DNA from: Buddleja alternifolia
Lineage: Eukaryota > Streptophyta > Magnoliopsida > Lamiales > Scrophulariaceae
DNA: 64,000 bases
Reading direction: 5' to 3'
Assembly (NCBI GenBank): GCA_019426215.1
Contig: CM033394.1
Coordinates: 39,120,423-39,184,422, forward strand
Under the pieces are notes generated by a model. That model did not search any database. It saw only the letters and a program-made list of their open reading frames with translations, and was not told the DNA's origin. The translations under genes and the position numbers were made by a program. Below, in pieces: positions 46,994-59,114 of the stretch (position 1 is its first letter; each line of letters starts with the position of its first letter).

Positions 46994-49149
46994 TTAGGTT
47001 ATGACCTTTGGGATTAACATGAAAAGGTGTCGAAAAGTATTGTTTACTAGCCAAGGATTAAGAGAGATTATGAAAAATTGAGTTGAATAATTACATTTTG
47101 GTCTCAGGTCATGATTTCTAGAAATTATCGTTGGTGGGTAGTTAAAGAACTTTCGTGAGGTGTTAAGAATTATTGATGATAGTCGATCAACGAGCTCAGG
47201 GTAGTTTTCTTATGTGAGTAGCTAGGTTTATATTTTGGGATGAACATTAGTTTGTTACTTATGTGCTAAGATGCTTCAGTTAATGTTTTTAGTGTCAACA
47301 TTGAAAATTAAATAATGAGTTCCAGTTTGTCTTTGAAGTCCCTTAGAAGGATTGGCATGGAATAGTGAATTTTTTTTCATTGGTCTACAGTTTCCACTTG
47401 AATATGTGATGTGGAGATCCAAACTTCGAAGTTAAAAATCCAAAATAATGATTGAAGTCCAACTTAAGTTAGCATTGTAGTATATTGATGCCAATTTGTG
47501 CATGGTTTTGCGTAAAATTGGATCAAGCTGGAAAGCATTGCGAAGAGAAAAAGATATTTGTTGGATCTACAAGACTTATTTGGAATTGGATACAAGGAGA
47601 TGAGCATTAACTTGCACAAATCAGTTTAAGCGCCCATATGAACCTCACATCAGTATTTTTTCAATGGATGGTTACTTTCGTGTGTTATAAAGTATAAAAA
47701 ATAGAAATTTGTGATAGGGATGATGCTTTTCAGATGGGAGTGTTGTGTTATACTTACCTTGAGATTCTCCTTGTTCAATCAAGGTTGTCAAAAGTTGTTG
47801 AACTACCTAGGTTCTTAGAGTGAATCACATTATTTAGGTTATATTAATTCATCAAGTTAGTAATGTTTTTGCAAATAGACTTTCAGTACCAAGATAGAAA
47901 TTGTATGGTCAAAACTTGGATTCAAGTGGAACTTATGTCGTAGAATTCTACACATGGATACTATAATATTAAAGAGCATGTTATCCGAGTAAGGCTCTAT
48001 GATTTGTCCTTACTAAGAGTCGCTCATATTCATTTAAGTTGGAACACAAACTCATTGTTTGGATTTATCATATGGAATACATTGAAAAATTACCTGAAGA
48101 AGTTTCACTAGTTTGGTTGGGACATATTCCATATGGAGCGAGGTTTAAATAGGGAAAGGAACTTCAAGAAGAAACTGGTGAGCTAAAGGTTTTCATAGTA
48201 AGGCATCTGTAATAATAAAGAGAAAAATCAAGTACTGAAAGTGAATTATTTGAAGCTTGTCACATACATTAGTATTCTGACTTTTACAGTGATAATGGTT
48301 TGTGAGGTTTCTTGATCACATGTATGAGGTTTGGACAGTAAGAGGAGAAGAATAAGATGTTGCAAAGGAATATTCAAGGACGTTACTCATAGCTAATGTA
48401 TTAGGGAATGGGCATTTTTTTTCTAGAAATATACAAGTACAAGGATGTTTTGGTCTTGAGTTTAAGTGGAAAAAAAATGATGAAAGGTTGGAAGCAAAAG
48501 ACAAGGAACGGTAGTAATGAGCAGATAAAAGGAAGGTTTATGTAAATCGAGAGAAACTTAAAAGAGTTTGACATGATTACTTGAAAAAAAAATTCTATCT
48601 ATCTGCTATAAGACTTACTATCATAGAGTTGTAATATTAATAAGAATGTGTAAGTTATATTTTGCACTCTAGAAATGAGGATGGGAGTTGTCCTCTACAT
48701 ACATAAGTGCTTTTCTGGAATTGAATTTTGCAGCACGGTCAAGTTTATGAGGTAGTAGTAAGAGAGCTCTATTTAGGTCACCATTTGATTACAAGTTTAT
48801 GGGGTAGTAGTAAGAGAGCTCTATTTAGGTCACCATTTGATTACAAGTTCTAAGGTTATGTAATGGTTCGTTGTTCAGATTATTATGTGATTCAATTATA
48901 TGTCTCTAAAAGTTATTTGTGCGACCAAGTGATTGAATGAAGCGACCTGACCATTTCATTTTTAGGATGAAGGTACATGTAAGTAGATTTAAGTTTAAAG
49001 GAATAAACTTGTTTTAAGGAGGATAGAATGTAATACCCGGAAACAAGAATGTATATGCACATATACATATATTATCCGGAGGAAAAAAAAAATTTGATGA
49101 GAGATGTAATATCAACTTTGAAGTCTTGACATGATTATTGTGGCTATGA
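46994..49149 (+). other. Non-coding interior of the Gypsy element
   Basis: No gag, protease, RT or RNase H motif could be read in any frame. A 52-bp tandem duplication lies at about 48740-48843 (AGTAGTAAGAGAGCTC in each unit). At about 49017-49040 AAGGAGGATAGAA|TGTAATACCCGG looks like the polypurine tract and LTR start of another related element, so the interior may be a patchwork. Confidence 0.6.
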
Positions 49150-49665
49150 TTGCTTGGAAATTTTCACATTTACATGACTCTTAGATTTATCTATGGGAGA
49201 AGGAAACTAGAGTTTGAGGTGGGTGAACATGTCTTTTTAAAAGTTTCCCCAACTAAAGGTGTGATGCGTTTTGGAGTACGAGGAAAGCTAAGCCCTCGAT
49301 TCATAGGGCCATTTGAGATTTTGGAAAGGATTGGAGAAGTTGCTAATAGACTTGCTTTACCACCCGTTTTGTCAAGCGTACATAATGTATTTCATATCTC
49401 AATGCTAAGGAAGTATATTTCTGATCCGAGTCATGTAGTGGAATATCAGCCCATACAATTGAGAGAAGATTTGATCTTTAAAGAATTTCCAGTTAAGATT
49501 CTGGACAAACAAGAGAAAATTCTACGAACTCGTATGATACCTTATGGTAAAGTGCAATGGAGCAATCATTTTGAACGGGAGGCAACATGAGAGCTTGAAG
49601 AAAAAGTCAAAGATAAATACCCTCATCTATTTGATAATCCAGGTACGTCAAGTTTAGAGGACTAA
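49150..49665 (+). pseudogene. Gypsy integrase C-terminal domain
   Basis: LEFEVGEHVFLKVSPTKGVM, then GKLSPRFIGPFEILERIGEV and VHNVFHISMLRKYI, is the conserved tail of plant Ty3/gypsy integrase. A TGA at 49588-49590 replaces an expected tryptophan (EREAT*ELEEKV). The frame then runs in the same register to the TAA at 49663-49665. The upstream catalytic core is missing. Confidence 0.92.
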
Positions 49666-50355
49666 ACTTTTTTTAAGGTAGATAGAATGTAATACTCTAC
49701 AAATATCTATTAGTGCTAGTTAAATATCGTAAGTACCTATTTATGTGTATATATATAGGCTCATATGTATATTGTTTTCTTGTGGTAAAATCTTACGGTG
49801 GGACTTAAATTTTAATTTCTAAACTTGAGCGGTGCTTCAGTGTAAATATACTTGAGTAATATAAATAGAAAATTCCTAACCTATTTGGAGAGAGACATAT
49901 TACTTTGGCAGCATATTTAGAGAAGGTAGACGGCAGAAAGAAAAAACACCATTGACGGCGGGTAAGTTAAGGAATACCAAGTCTTTCGATTTCAAATCAC
50001 GTAAAAAAAATGGGATTAAATTGCAAAGCAATAGTGGCGTAGCAGCTATACGACGGCAAGTCAGATTTCATGAATTTTCTCATTATTATTGATTCCAATA
50101 TGAGGCCGCCGTGTCTCTCATAATATAACATATCTGGCGGAATAGAGTATATTATATATTATAATAGTGTATATATATATATTAGACATTGATTCATTAT
50201 GTCAAGTTTCCTGTTAACTAAAGGATTGTGAGAAATTTAATTAATAGTTGTGCTTTTTGTAGATGAATTAGTGGCCGACACCAATGAAGAAGGTATTGGG
50301 ATTGTGAGATGTGAATACTGAATTTATATAAGATTATATAATCTATCACAAGTTT

Positions 50356-50389
<34 letters not shown>

Positions 50390-50608
50390 CTCTTGGATTT
50401 TAGGAGCAGATTATTGATGTTATCATGATAATTAGTTCATTTTTCTTAATTCATCAAAGTGTGATAATTAACTCATCTTCGCATGGGTCTTGAGGTAATA
50501 GCTGTAGTTGTAGGCATATGGAAGACAATAAAGATTAAATCAGCAAAAGCCTAGTCCGACGGCTTATAATTCAATTTATGGATTAAGGATACTCGGAAAA
50601 TAGTTAGT

Positions 50609-52247
50609 TGATAAGAATCATTTTTACGTGTTATTAAGCCCCTTTGCGTTTATGTTTTAGGTTCATTTATCGCTTGATTTTGTCACATGTGCATTTAATT
50701 CGTGCATTAAGTGATTTCAGACCTTAAATGGATACAATCGAAGAACGGGCTGAAAAACGACGTATAAAACAAGTTTAGGCCAAGATGTTTCACACCTCTA
50801 CGACCAAACAAGCAAGAAACAAGCTGGAGTTAGCCAAAATCATATTTTAGTACCATTTCCGCACACCTGGGCGCCAAATCAGAAACAATCTCCACGTTGG
50901 AATGCCATTTGGAAAAATTTAGAGACCGAATTTGATGAAGTGTCCTTCTACAAAGTTTTAGCGCTATGTCTTATCTTTACATGGGGACTTGAATCATCCA
51001 ATTCGGAGGTCTATGGAGAAGTTTATGAATAAAACACTATCCCTGCGCTGGAAAACACGAAAGTGGCAGCTCCCATTCTCAGTAGGTGGAAAACAAGAGA
51101 ATGGTAGTTCACATTCTTGGTAGGAGGAAAGTAAGAGAATGGTAGGTGGAAAACAAGAGAATGGTAGTTCACATTCTTGGTAGATGGAAAGCAAGAGAAT
51201 GGTAGGTGGAAAGAAAAGAGAATGGAAGCACATGTTCTTGGTTGGTGAATTTTTTTAGCTATAAAAGGAGGATTGGATGCCATCCTAAAAACACACTTGA
51301 AAACACATTCCCCATTGGGGGAGCCTAAACACATCTTATCATCATCTTCATCATCCTTAGATTAGTTATGAAGATTATCAAGAACCTTTGAAGGTGAAGA
51401 AATCAAGAAGCATGGAAGAGATGAAGATCGAAGTTCAACCATCAAAAATATGAGGGAGTTCTTATATTTAGATTTGTTTTTGTCTATGAATATGAATCTT
51501 AATTTAAGTTCCTATCTTCTATCTTTTATGATGAAATAGATTCTTCGAACTAAGGCCATGTTGAGACTTAATTATGATAATTGAGATATAAATTGTGTTT
51601 TTCATATTAATTCTATTGTTGCATTGTGTCTTCATCTTGTTTGAATGCATCATATGCTTAGCTACCATATGCATGATTTATTGCTTAAATTATTCATTCG
51701 AGAGAAGGTAATTTAAGGTGCAAAGAGGATCATCACATAATCCGTAAAAAATAGGGAATTGCCCCTAAAGATAGGTAGAGATTCCCGGGTGCAGTTAGCC
51801 GGATTAATCCGGAGAAATTCTAGAACTTGAATGCATGATTGTTGGTTAGATTCTCGGATAGACATATTTAGAGAACCATCAATTAATCATAGGATTATTA
51901 CAGCCGAGACATCGGGTAGTAATTATTTAAGGTTTTTTCCACCAAAGCAACATTCGTCTAATAATATGAGAACATGTTTATAGTGAAAATTGATTAATTT
52001 ATGCCAACACATGTGTCTTAGTTGCTCTCTTCCATAGCTATCTGGATTTCAACATCTTGTTTCTTATATCTTACTTTCATAATATTTTAGTTAATTCTTG
52101 TTTTAGTTTAAGTTCTTCAATTGCTTTAAAATCATAAACTAAAATACAAGTCCTTGAGGTTCGACAACCCGGACTTTATTGTCCACTTTATTACTACACA
52201 CGACCAGTCCACTTGCTGTTTAATACACGTAAGGATTTTTTGTGTCA
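50609..52247 (+). mobile_element. Solo LTR nested in the Gypsy 3' LTR
   Basis: Absent from the 5' LTR. Starts TGATAAGAATC and ends TTTTTTGTGTCA. Flanked by TTAGT (50604-50608, 52248-52252). A TATA box (GCTATAAAAGGAGG, about 51257) indicates plus orientation. A small tandem repeat lies at about 51080-51230 (AAGAGAATGGTAGGTGGAAA). 1639 bp. Its end resembles Tat/Athila-type LTRs, not proven. Confidence 0.85.
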
Positions 52248-53039
52248 TTAGTTAACAGAGTTAATTGATAAGCACACAATTTAAGATCTCGTTTATGTTT
52301 AATTATTATTGATTCACTGCTTTAATTACTTAGATTGGACTGGAGATGACCAAGAAACTTGTAGCAAGTACATAAGATAGCTTAGGGTTGGATTGACGAG
52401 ATAAGTGATTCTTCACTCTTCTAGTTATATACAATTATATATGTATTATTTTCGAGTGCATGTGTGATTTTCATAACTTGGATCGTGCAAGTGTATATAT
52501 GTATGTATTTGGAAACGTGAATGATTTGAGTCTCTTGAACTTGAATTTGAAAGGTGCAAAAATGTGATTTTTGTATGTGATTGATATGTGGATTGGTAAA
52601 CGTGGTTATTGTGGAGGTGGTTTCTAAAACCCATTGTCTAGACCATTACATCATTGACTATTCCGGAATAGGAGATGGGCAATCGAGTATGTGAGTGTTG
52701 GTCAGTGACCCAATATAGGGAGGTTGTGCCTATACCAGGACCCAGTATAGGGGGGTTATGCCTATACAAGGACCCAGTACAGGGGGTTATGCCTGTACCA
52801 GGACCTAAGACAGGGGGGTCAAACCTATCCCTAACCATGGTTGTCTTGTGTGTGGAGATTGATATTACTTTTAAATTGATTTCTTCAAATATTATTTTGT
52901 TAAAGTGACTTTGTCTTTAAAATTTCGTATAACACTATTGTGTATTCTAGAGAAAATTAAATTGTGCTTTTGTTGCTTGCTTGATCCGGCTAGATGAGTG
53001 ATGGAATTACTTACTAGGCCGTTGAGCTCATTCTTTTAT

Positions 53040-53349
53040 GCGGTATTGGCATTTTTCCATCCAAACTATTCGAGTTTTTGCACTTTTGTAAACAAACTTT
53101 TTTCTTTTGCATTTTTTTATCCGAACCTTCTAAGGCTAAAATCTTAAGTAAATTTTAACTGAAAAATGCTAAAAATATAAAATTTTGTAAAAATTTGTGT
53201 AGTTCATATAACAAAATGTAAAAAATAAACAAGTTTAGATAAAATAATGCAAAACCCGTTTAGTTCGGATAAAAAAATGCAAAAGAAAAAAGTTTGTTTA
53301 CAAAAGTGGAAAAACCCGAATAGTTTGGATGGGAAAATGCCATTACTCC
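53040..53349. mobile_element. Mutator-type MITE nested in the Gypsy 3' LTR
   Basis: Absent from the 5' LTR. 9-bp duplication TTCTTTTAT at 53031-53039 and 53350-53358. Inverted ends share GGCATTTT(T/C)CCATCCAAAC and extend about 60 bp. 310 bp, AT-rich, no coding. Confidence 0.88.
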
Positions 53350-53749
53350 TTCTTTTATTAATATTCTTTTTCAGATGCCCAGGTTAGTGGAGAGGAGAAG
53401 TTTTGATGTTGGTTGACCTAATGTTATGGAGCTCGATTAGTAGTTTGTTTATATATTTTTCCTTTAGTTTTATTCGAGGATATTAGACTTGTTGGTTTTG
53501 GATAATTTCAATTTAGATATTTTATGGGAGAAGTGTATTTATTTGAAGTTATGGAGAATTTTATTATTATGGAGAATTGAGTTATTTCTGAAGATTGATA
53601 GTTGAGTTTGTAATATGGTATTGTGGATAGATTTTAGGTATAGATGCTCTATACCCATGCTATCACTAGATTAGCCTTGCGGGCGTTTGAGATGTTCTTA
53701 GGAGCTTGCGGCGGTTGTTATGGTCCCGGGCTCCAGGCGTGACAGTTAC

Positions 53750-54180
53750 ATTACATCAACATTTTTTCTCATACAAGAATTACACATATATACACTCTAT
53801 ATATCTATATATATATATATATAGCTATAGCATTTTCACTTTCTCTTTTTCCTCTACCTCACATCACGGACTCTCTGTCTTTATCTATTTCTTCACCCCT
53901 CTCTCTCTCTCTCTAACTGTATCATTATACTCTCACTCTAAGCAGCCATTACTCTGTTCTCTATATTAACCCCCATCAATCACGCCTCTCTATACACAAC
54001 TACACTTCCCAGCTATACATACATTCACACAGTGCTCTACATATATAAAATTATACTACATCAGCGTAAACAAGTCTGCACAAATTTCTTTTCTTTTTAC
54101 GGGTGTAAAGAAAAGAAATCGAGAAATGGATCTGCCGTTGGTAAATGAGGCATCTTTTCTTTTCTTTCTAGTAATTTTGT
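53750..54180 (+). promoter_or_regulatory. Promoter and 5'-leader-like DNA inside the hAT-like element
   Basis: A TATATATA...GCTATAGCATTTTCAC region (about 53805-53840) is followed by a long pyrimidine-rich leader with CT runs (53840-54060). ATGGATCTGCCG then opens at 54126 and reads only a few codons. This looks like the promoter, leader and first codons of a host gene carried by the transposon. The source gene is not recognised. It could equally be chance low-complexity sequence. Confidence 0.4.
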
Positions 54181-54471
54181 TTTTTGGTTAATTATAAGTA
54201 TATAAATATACATAAATATATATGTATATGCGTGTGAGAGAAATAATTGTTATTTGAAAAAAAATAGAATCCAAACAAAGCCCAAAAATAATACACAAAA
54301 AAACCCAAAAAATGTAAGAAGGAATTGGGTCTAGGCCTAGACCCAAAACATTGGGTCTCAAAAGTAGACCCAAAGACCAAACCCATTGGGCCTGGATCAA
54401 GCTCTAGACCCAATGTATTGGGTCTGGGTCTGGGTCTGGGTCTGGGCCAGACCCAACCAATACCACCCCTA

Positions 54472-55552
54472 CCTAGGGACAATTGGGCAAATAGCCCTAT
54501 TTTACATTCTTCATTAAGTGCATAGCTTCAATATTAAAATATTTTAAGTGTCTAGCACCTTGATCAAGACCAAGTCAATGGGGACCATTTTAAATGAATT
54601 GAAAGGAAAACCAAAGAAATAAAATATATCAATAATGAAAAATTACTAAGATGCCCTTTCATCCAAATAAAAATTAAAATAAATAAAAGGCTAAAGAGTG
54701 TTTAATTACTGAAATAACCTCCTAATACAAATATCAAAATGGCTGTTGAAAGAAATTACACTCACCTCTCTCTCGGCAGTATCATTCCCCGAACGGCAGG
54801 AAATTACTCAATCACCCTCTCTCTTCTTCTCTCTCTCAGATTCCGGCGGCTAGAGTTGGTTTGGCGGAGACATAGGCAGAAGAAGGGAAAAGTCGATTTG
54901 TTTCGGAGGGCAAGAAGAAAAAATCAATCTGAAAAGTTGAAGGAGGAAAACTCTTCTTAAATAGGTAAATTTTGGCCAAAATTGGTGTTGTTACATACAA
55001 TGTGATTTTTAAATAGGATGGGTTTTTGTATTGAGAGGTTAATTTGTTGTTTAAATAGGATTATAGGATTCCATTAATTAGATTTTTTTTCACTCAATTT
55101 GTGCATTTATATGTCAATGGGGCTTTGCAAGCAATGAATCTTATTCTTCCAGCGGATTAGTTAGTTGAATCTTTGTTTTTATTCGATTAGATTAGAATGT
55201 GTTAGCTCTAAATCAAATTAATATTTATTGTAATACATTATTTTGTAAGAGAATAAAAAATATTGCAAATATTAAGTTTTTAATATTTATTGCAATGTTT
55301 GTAATCTGCATTTAAGTCCATCAGATTGCAATTGTAATCTGCTGGACTTAAATGCAGATTGCTAAGTTTGCAATCTATCTGCTGCAATTCCCAATTAAGA
55401 GTAGATTGTAATCTGCTCCAATGACAGCAGATTGCAATCTGCTCCAATGACAGCAGCCAGCAGATTGCACTAATCTGCTGGAATTCCAGCAGATTCCAAT
55501 CTGAGGTTTGATTCCAATGCAGATACTAATTTGTTTATATTTTTTTAGGTAA
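54472..55552 (+). other. 5' region of the MULE transposase gene
   Basis: GGGACAATTGGGCAAATAGCCC (from about 54476) resembles a Mutator-type terminus directly outside the hAT-like element. A CT-rich leader (about 54770-54840) and a candidate 5'-UTR intron (donor at 54965, acceptor TTTTTTTAG at 55548) follow. The intron contains a palindromic repeat block (55310-55510). The short frame at 54739-54960 is probably untranslated leader. Confidence 0.5.
55310..55510. repeat. Palindromic repeat block 5' of the transposase
   Basis: Multiple full and partial copies of the self-complementary motif GCAGATTGCAATCTGC (perfect at 55427-55442), spaced by CCAATGACA and GGAATTCC-type linkers. Confidence 0.85.
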
Positions 55553-58176
55553 ATGTCTGAAGTTCCGTTATATTATCGATATGATGGTGAGTGGAAGGAA
55601 AATGAGGGACATAATGGAGTATATGGATGGGTTTCAAGGAATCGTAATCAAACATTGTGTACATTAATAGTAGATGATCCAGACACGATAACACTTTCAC
55701 ATTTACATGATCGGATATTTGAACGGGCTCCTTTTGTTCGGATTAGTACAGATATTAGATTGAGTTACATTCCATCGTCATATACCGATTGTGGTCACGT
55801 ATATATTGAGAACAATTTTGATGCAAAGTGTTATCTTCTGGACTGTTGTAATGTATCGAAAAATAGAAGCATTCTATATATTGAGCTAATGAGGAAAGAT
55901 GAAATTGAGAATTGGCTTTTTGATAATGGTAATGCCGGAGATGGAGATTTTCACATGGACATGGAAGAAAGAATGATTTGTGATACTTCATTTGCACAAA
56001 GTCAGGAGAATGGTAATATTGATGAGCTAATGTCCCCGGTCCTCCTACAAGATAACACCTCAATAGCCTTTGCCCCAACTCCCTCGTCAATTCCTAATGG
56101 CGCATCTCTGTCCCCATCATCAAATTGTATTGTTGGCGGCCCAACTCCATCTAATACTACTCCAGACTCCCCTACTCGAATCCAACAACATCGATTTCTA
56201 GACAAAGATAACGAAGTAGATTTTGGGGATCATTGTGAACCATTTGTGGAAGATGGCACCCGTCAAGCGTTCAGTTTTAGTGATGGTATTGATATTGCGA
56301 TCGGAGCGGAATTAACTGACAAAGCAGAGTTGAGAAATCTGGTCATAACCTCTTCATTGAAACAGTGTTTCGATTTTTCCATAACGAGGTCAAACAAACA
56401 AAAATTTGTTGCAAAGTGTAAAATTGATGATTGCAAGTGGAGGTTGTATGCAGCAAAGGTTAAAGGATCAGATAAATTTTCGTTGCGAAAACACAATAAG
56501 ATACATACATGCTCCCCTATTAGTGCCAAAGAAAATAGACACGCGAAGTCTACTTCAAAGTTAGTTGCTGATATGTTGGCAAAGGAATTCCCAGGTGATC
56601 CAGACACACCTACACCTGAGAAAATAATGTTCAAAATGCAAAATACTTATGGTGTTGCAGTGACTTATTACAAAGCCTGGAGTGGCAAAAAAATTGCTAG
56701 AAGTATTATTAGGGGAGGAGATCTGAATGCTAGTTTTGCAATTCTTCCTAGTTATTTGTATACGTTGAAGAAGTTGAATCCTAGTACAATATATCATTTG
56801 GTTAAAAATGAGGAGAATCAGTTCACTTCTCTTTTTTTTTGCCCTGGGAGCATGCATTGAAGGATTCAAATTTATGAGGAAGGTGATTGCAATTGATGGG
56901 ATTTGGTTGAAGACCAAGTATAAGGGCATATTACTTGTTTGCACCGCCCAAGAGGGGAATAAACATCAATATCCAGTTGCGTTTGGCATAGTTAAATCAG
57001 AAAGTGAAGAGTCATGGCAATGGTTCTTGGAGAAACTTGTGGACCTCATACCCGATGATGATGAATTGGTGATCATGTCAGACAGAAACCAGGGCATTAT
57101 TAACGCAGTTCCTAAAGTTTTCCCGAAGGCTCAACACGGTTATTGTGCTTGGCATATTTCTCAAAATGTTAAGTCTCGCGCTAAGTCAGGTATTATTATT
57201 TCTCAAAATATTGTAATCTACAATTTGTATATTAAAGACGCGCATTAATTTTATTCTTCAAAATTTCTCCATTAATATAGGTAGGACCCCTGAAGACAGA
57301 GAAGTTGAAGGAAACAGTAGTTTTAACTTGTTCATGGCATGTGCTGAAGCATATACTTCACATGAATTTAATCGACTGTACAAGGTGTTAGGGAATAGGC
57401 ATCCTTTTGCTGTTAAGTATCTTGAAAATCCCAAAAATGGCCTTGAACCTAAGAAATGGGCTAGGTGCTTCTTTGAGGGTATTCGTTACAACATTCTCAC
57501 TACCAATGGTGCTGAGTCAATTAACTCGACCTTGAGATATGCTCGAAGATATCCTTTGATACTTTTGATTGATGAGATCGTTGAGAAAATATTTGGGTGG
57601 TTCAATGATTACCGGAATGCAGCTTCTGAGGGGACTACCACGCAACTACTAACTCCAACGGTGGAAAGTGTGTTGTATGCAAGAAAGCAAGAGTCCCTTC
57701 AAATGACATATAAAGAATTAAATAGAGAAATAGGAGAGTACCTCGTCTTTGACAAAGAGGAGAGCTTCTTAGTTAATTGTTTTGATCGACAGTGCACTTG
57801 CGAGGTATTTAACTTGGACAAGATTCCGTGCTCTCACGCCCTTGCAACAGTTCCGATTGGGTCGTCTATACTAGGATTATGCTCGCAATACTATTGGAAA
57901 AGTACATGGGCATCGTCATATGTACAGACAATATACCCTGTTCCAAATCAATCAAAATGGGTCATCCCTGATGAAATAAAGGCTGAGGAGTTGAAACCTC
58001 CTCCTATGGGTCCCGATGAGTCGGTGAAGGCCGGAAGGCCTATGGTGAAAAGAAAAGCTTCCGCTGGAGAAGCACGACCAGCTCCCAAGAAAAAATCCAA
58101 AAAACCAAAACGCAAGAAAGTGAAGAAAAATCCAACCAAATTTGAAGTTGGACATTGTTTCTATGATTTCATTTAG
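55553..58176 (+). pseudogene. MuDR-family (Mutator-like) transposase, one frameshift
   Basis: Exon 55553-57189, a 91-bp intron (57190-57280, phase 1), then exon 57281-58176; about 845 residues, normal for MURA-type transposases. Order of parts: an N-terminal region (MSEVPLYYRYDGEW); the MuDR DNA-binding domain (about residues 240-325, CKIDDCKWRLY...HNKIHTC zinc ligands); and the MULE catalytic domain. The likely triad is Asp 56895-56897 (IDGIWLK), Asp 57081-57083 (MSDRNQG) and Glu 57514-57516 (GAESINST). A SWIM zinc finger follows (CTCEVFNLDKIPCSH), then a lysine-rich tail suggesting nuclear import. A nine-T run (56832-56840) shifts the frame by one; eight Ts would keep it open. That could be a real lesion or a homopolymer sequencing error. 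The protein would cut and paste its element. Confidence 0.88.
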
Positions 58177-58334
58177 ATTATTTGACATAAGTTGCATATT
58201 GAGAAGTGTTGTTAATTTGTAGATGAATTTGTAATTTCTTCACCTATTATTTTAGTGAAAGTTGCAATTTGAAAGTTGAAAATTGGTGTAAAGTTGCAAC
58301 TTGGTATAACTTGCATGTATGTGAAATTTGCAAA

Positions 58335-58465
58335 GCTACCTGCTGTTAATTCCAGCAGATTGCAATCTGCTGGAAATTCCAGCAGATTGCATGGTTGCAA
58401 TCTCCGTTGCAGGAAATTCCAACAGAGCAATCTAATTCCAGCAGATTGCAAAGTTGCAATCTCTA
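58335..58465. repeat. Palindromic repeat block 3' of the transposase
   Basis: The same GCAGATTGCAATCTGC motif as at 55427, perfect at 58355-58370 within a longer palindrome (58351-58374), plus several partial AATTCCAGCAGATTGCA copies. It starts about 160 bp after the transposase stop. Confidence 0.85.
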
Positions 58466-58930
58466 GTGGAATTAGTTGAGGCTTTAATGTTTGCATTTAA
58501 AATTATTTATGGTCGTGTTGAGATTTTTATGTTTGCGTTTTTCAATTATATTCATTGTCTTGTTTTTCTTACGGACCTTGCTCCTCTAAAAAAGGATGTT
58601 TATTCGAGTACAACACACAATGCGTGAACATGCATGATTCTTTTTATTATTTAATATTAACAAAAATTTTGTAGTTTTATATATAATTATCAATCTTAAT
58701 TGTATAATACTTTAATTGCACCAACTAGCCCAATAGTCAACCAACAACCAACTAGAAGCTAGGCTCAAGCATAAATATGATATGAGTCATTAATTAATAA
58801 TAAAGTGCACTATACTCTATTAAAATTATCAACTTTAATTATATAATACCCTATAAAAATATATTTATTTTGTGATTTTTAATTGTATAATACTCTTATA
58901 AAAATTAATTATAGTGTATTATACAATTAG

Positions 58931-59095
58931 TACCAACCAACCAACTAGAAGCTAGGCCCAAACTAATCCAATAGGACCAATCAACCAACTAGAAGCTAGA
59001 CCCAAACTAATCCAATAGTACCAACCAACCAACTAGAAGCTAGGCCCAAACTAATCCAATAGGACCAACCAACCAACTAGAAGCTAGGCCCAAAA
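58931..59095. repeat. 44-bp tandem array
   Basis: Four units starting at 58931, 58975, 59019 and 59063 (CCAACTAGAAGCTAGGCCC core), the last partial. A single related copy lies upstream at about 58730-58775. Both the upstream copy and the last unit are followed by ATATGAGTCATTAATTAAT. Confidence 0.92.
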
Positions 59096-59114
59096 TATAA
59101 TATGAGTCATTAAT

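Larger units (their letters stand above)
44807..53744 (+). mobile_element. Ty3/gypsy element with long LTRs and gutted interior
   Basis: Target duplication GTTAC at 44802-44806 and 53745-53749. LTRs 44807-46974 and 49688-53744 start TGTAATACTC and end GGCGTGACA. The right LTR is longer only because of a solo LTR and a MITE nested in it. TGGTATCAGAGC at 46982-46993 is the primer-binding site, and AAGGTAGATAGAA precedes the right LTR. The 2.7-kb interior retains only the integrase C-terminus, so the element depended on relatives. The integrase tail and LTR ends resemble Tekay/Del-type chromoviruses, an inference. Confidence 0.92.
49688..53744 (+). repeat. 3' LTR of the Gypsy element, with nested insertions
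   Basis: Aligns to 44807-46974 apart from the solo LTR at 50609-52247, the MITE at 53040-53349, and fewer minisatellite units (about 52705-52820). The open frames inside are not genes. Confidence 0.92.
44567..54471. mobile_element. hAT-like element split by the Gypsy insertion
   Basis: The left end TAAGGGTGGCATTGGTTGGG and the reversed right end TAGGGGTGGTATTGGTTGGG are followed by the same inverted GTCTGGCCCAGACCC block and further GGGTCTGGGTC motifs. About 955 bp remain when the Gypsy element is excluded (44567-44806 plus 53750-54471). No transposase. No matching 8-bp flanks were found, perhaps because a MULE-like end abuts the right side. Confidence 0.68.

Noticed and set aside
51023..51334. 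Two overlapping minus-strand frames with FSCFPPT repeats
   Set aside because: They are translations of a small tandem repeat inside a solo LTR, antisense to it.
54739..54960. 73-codon frame upstream of the transposase
   Set aside because: CT-rich and basic, without family features. It lies in the inferred 5' leader just before a splice donor.
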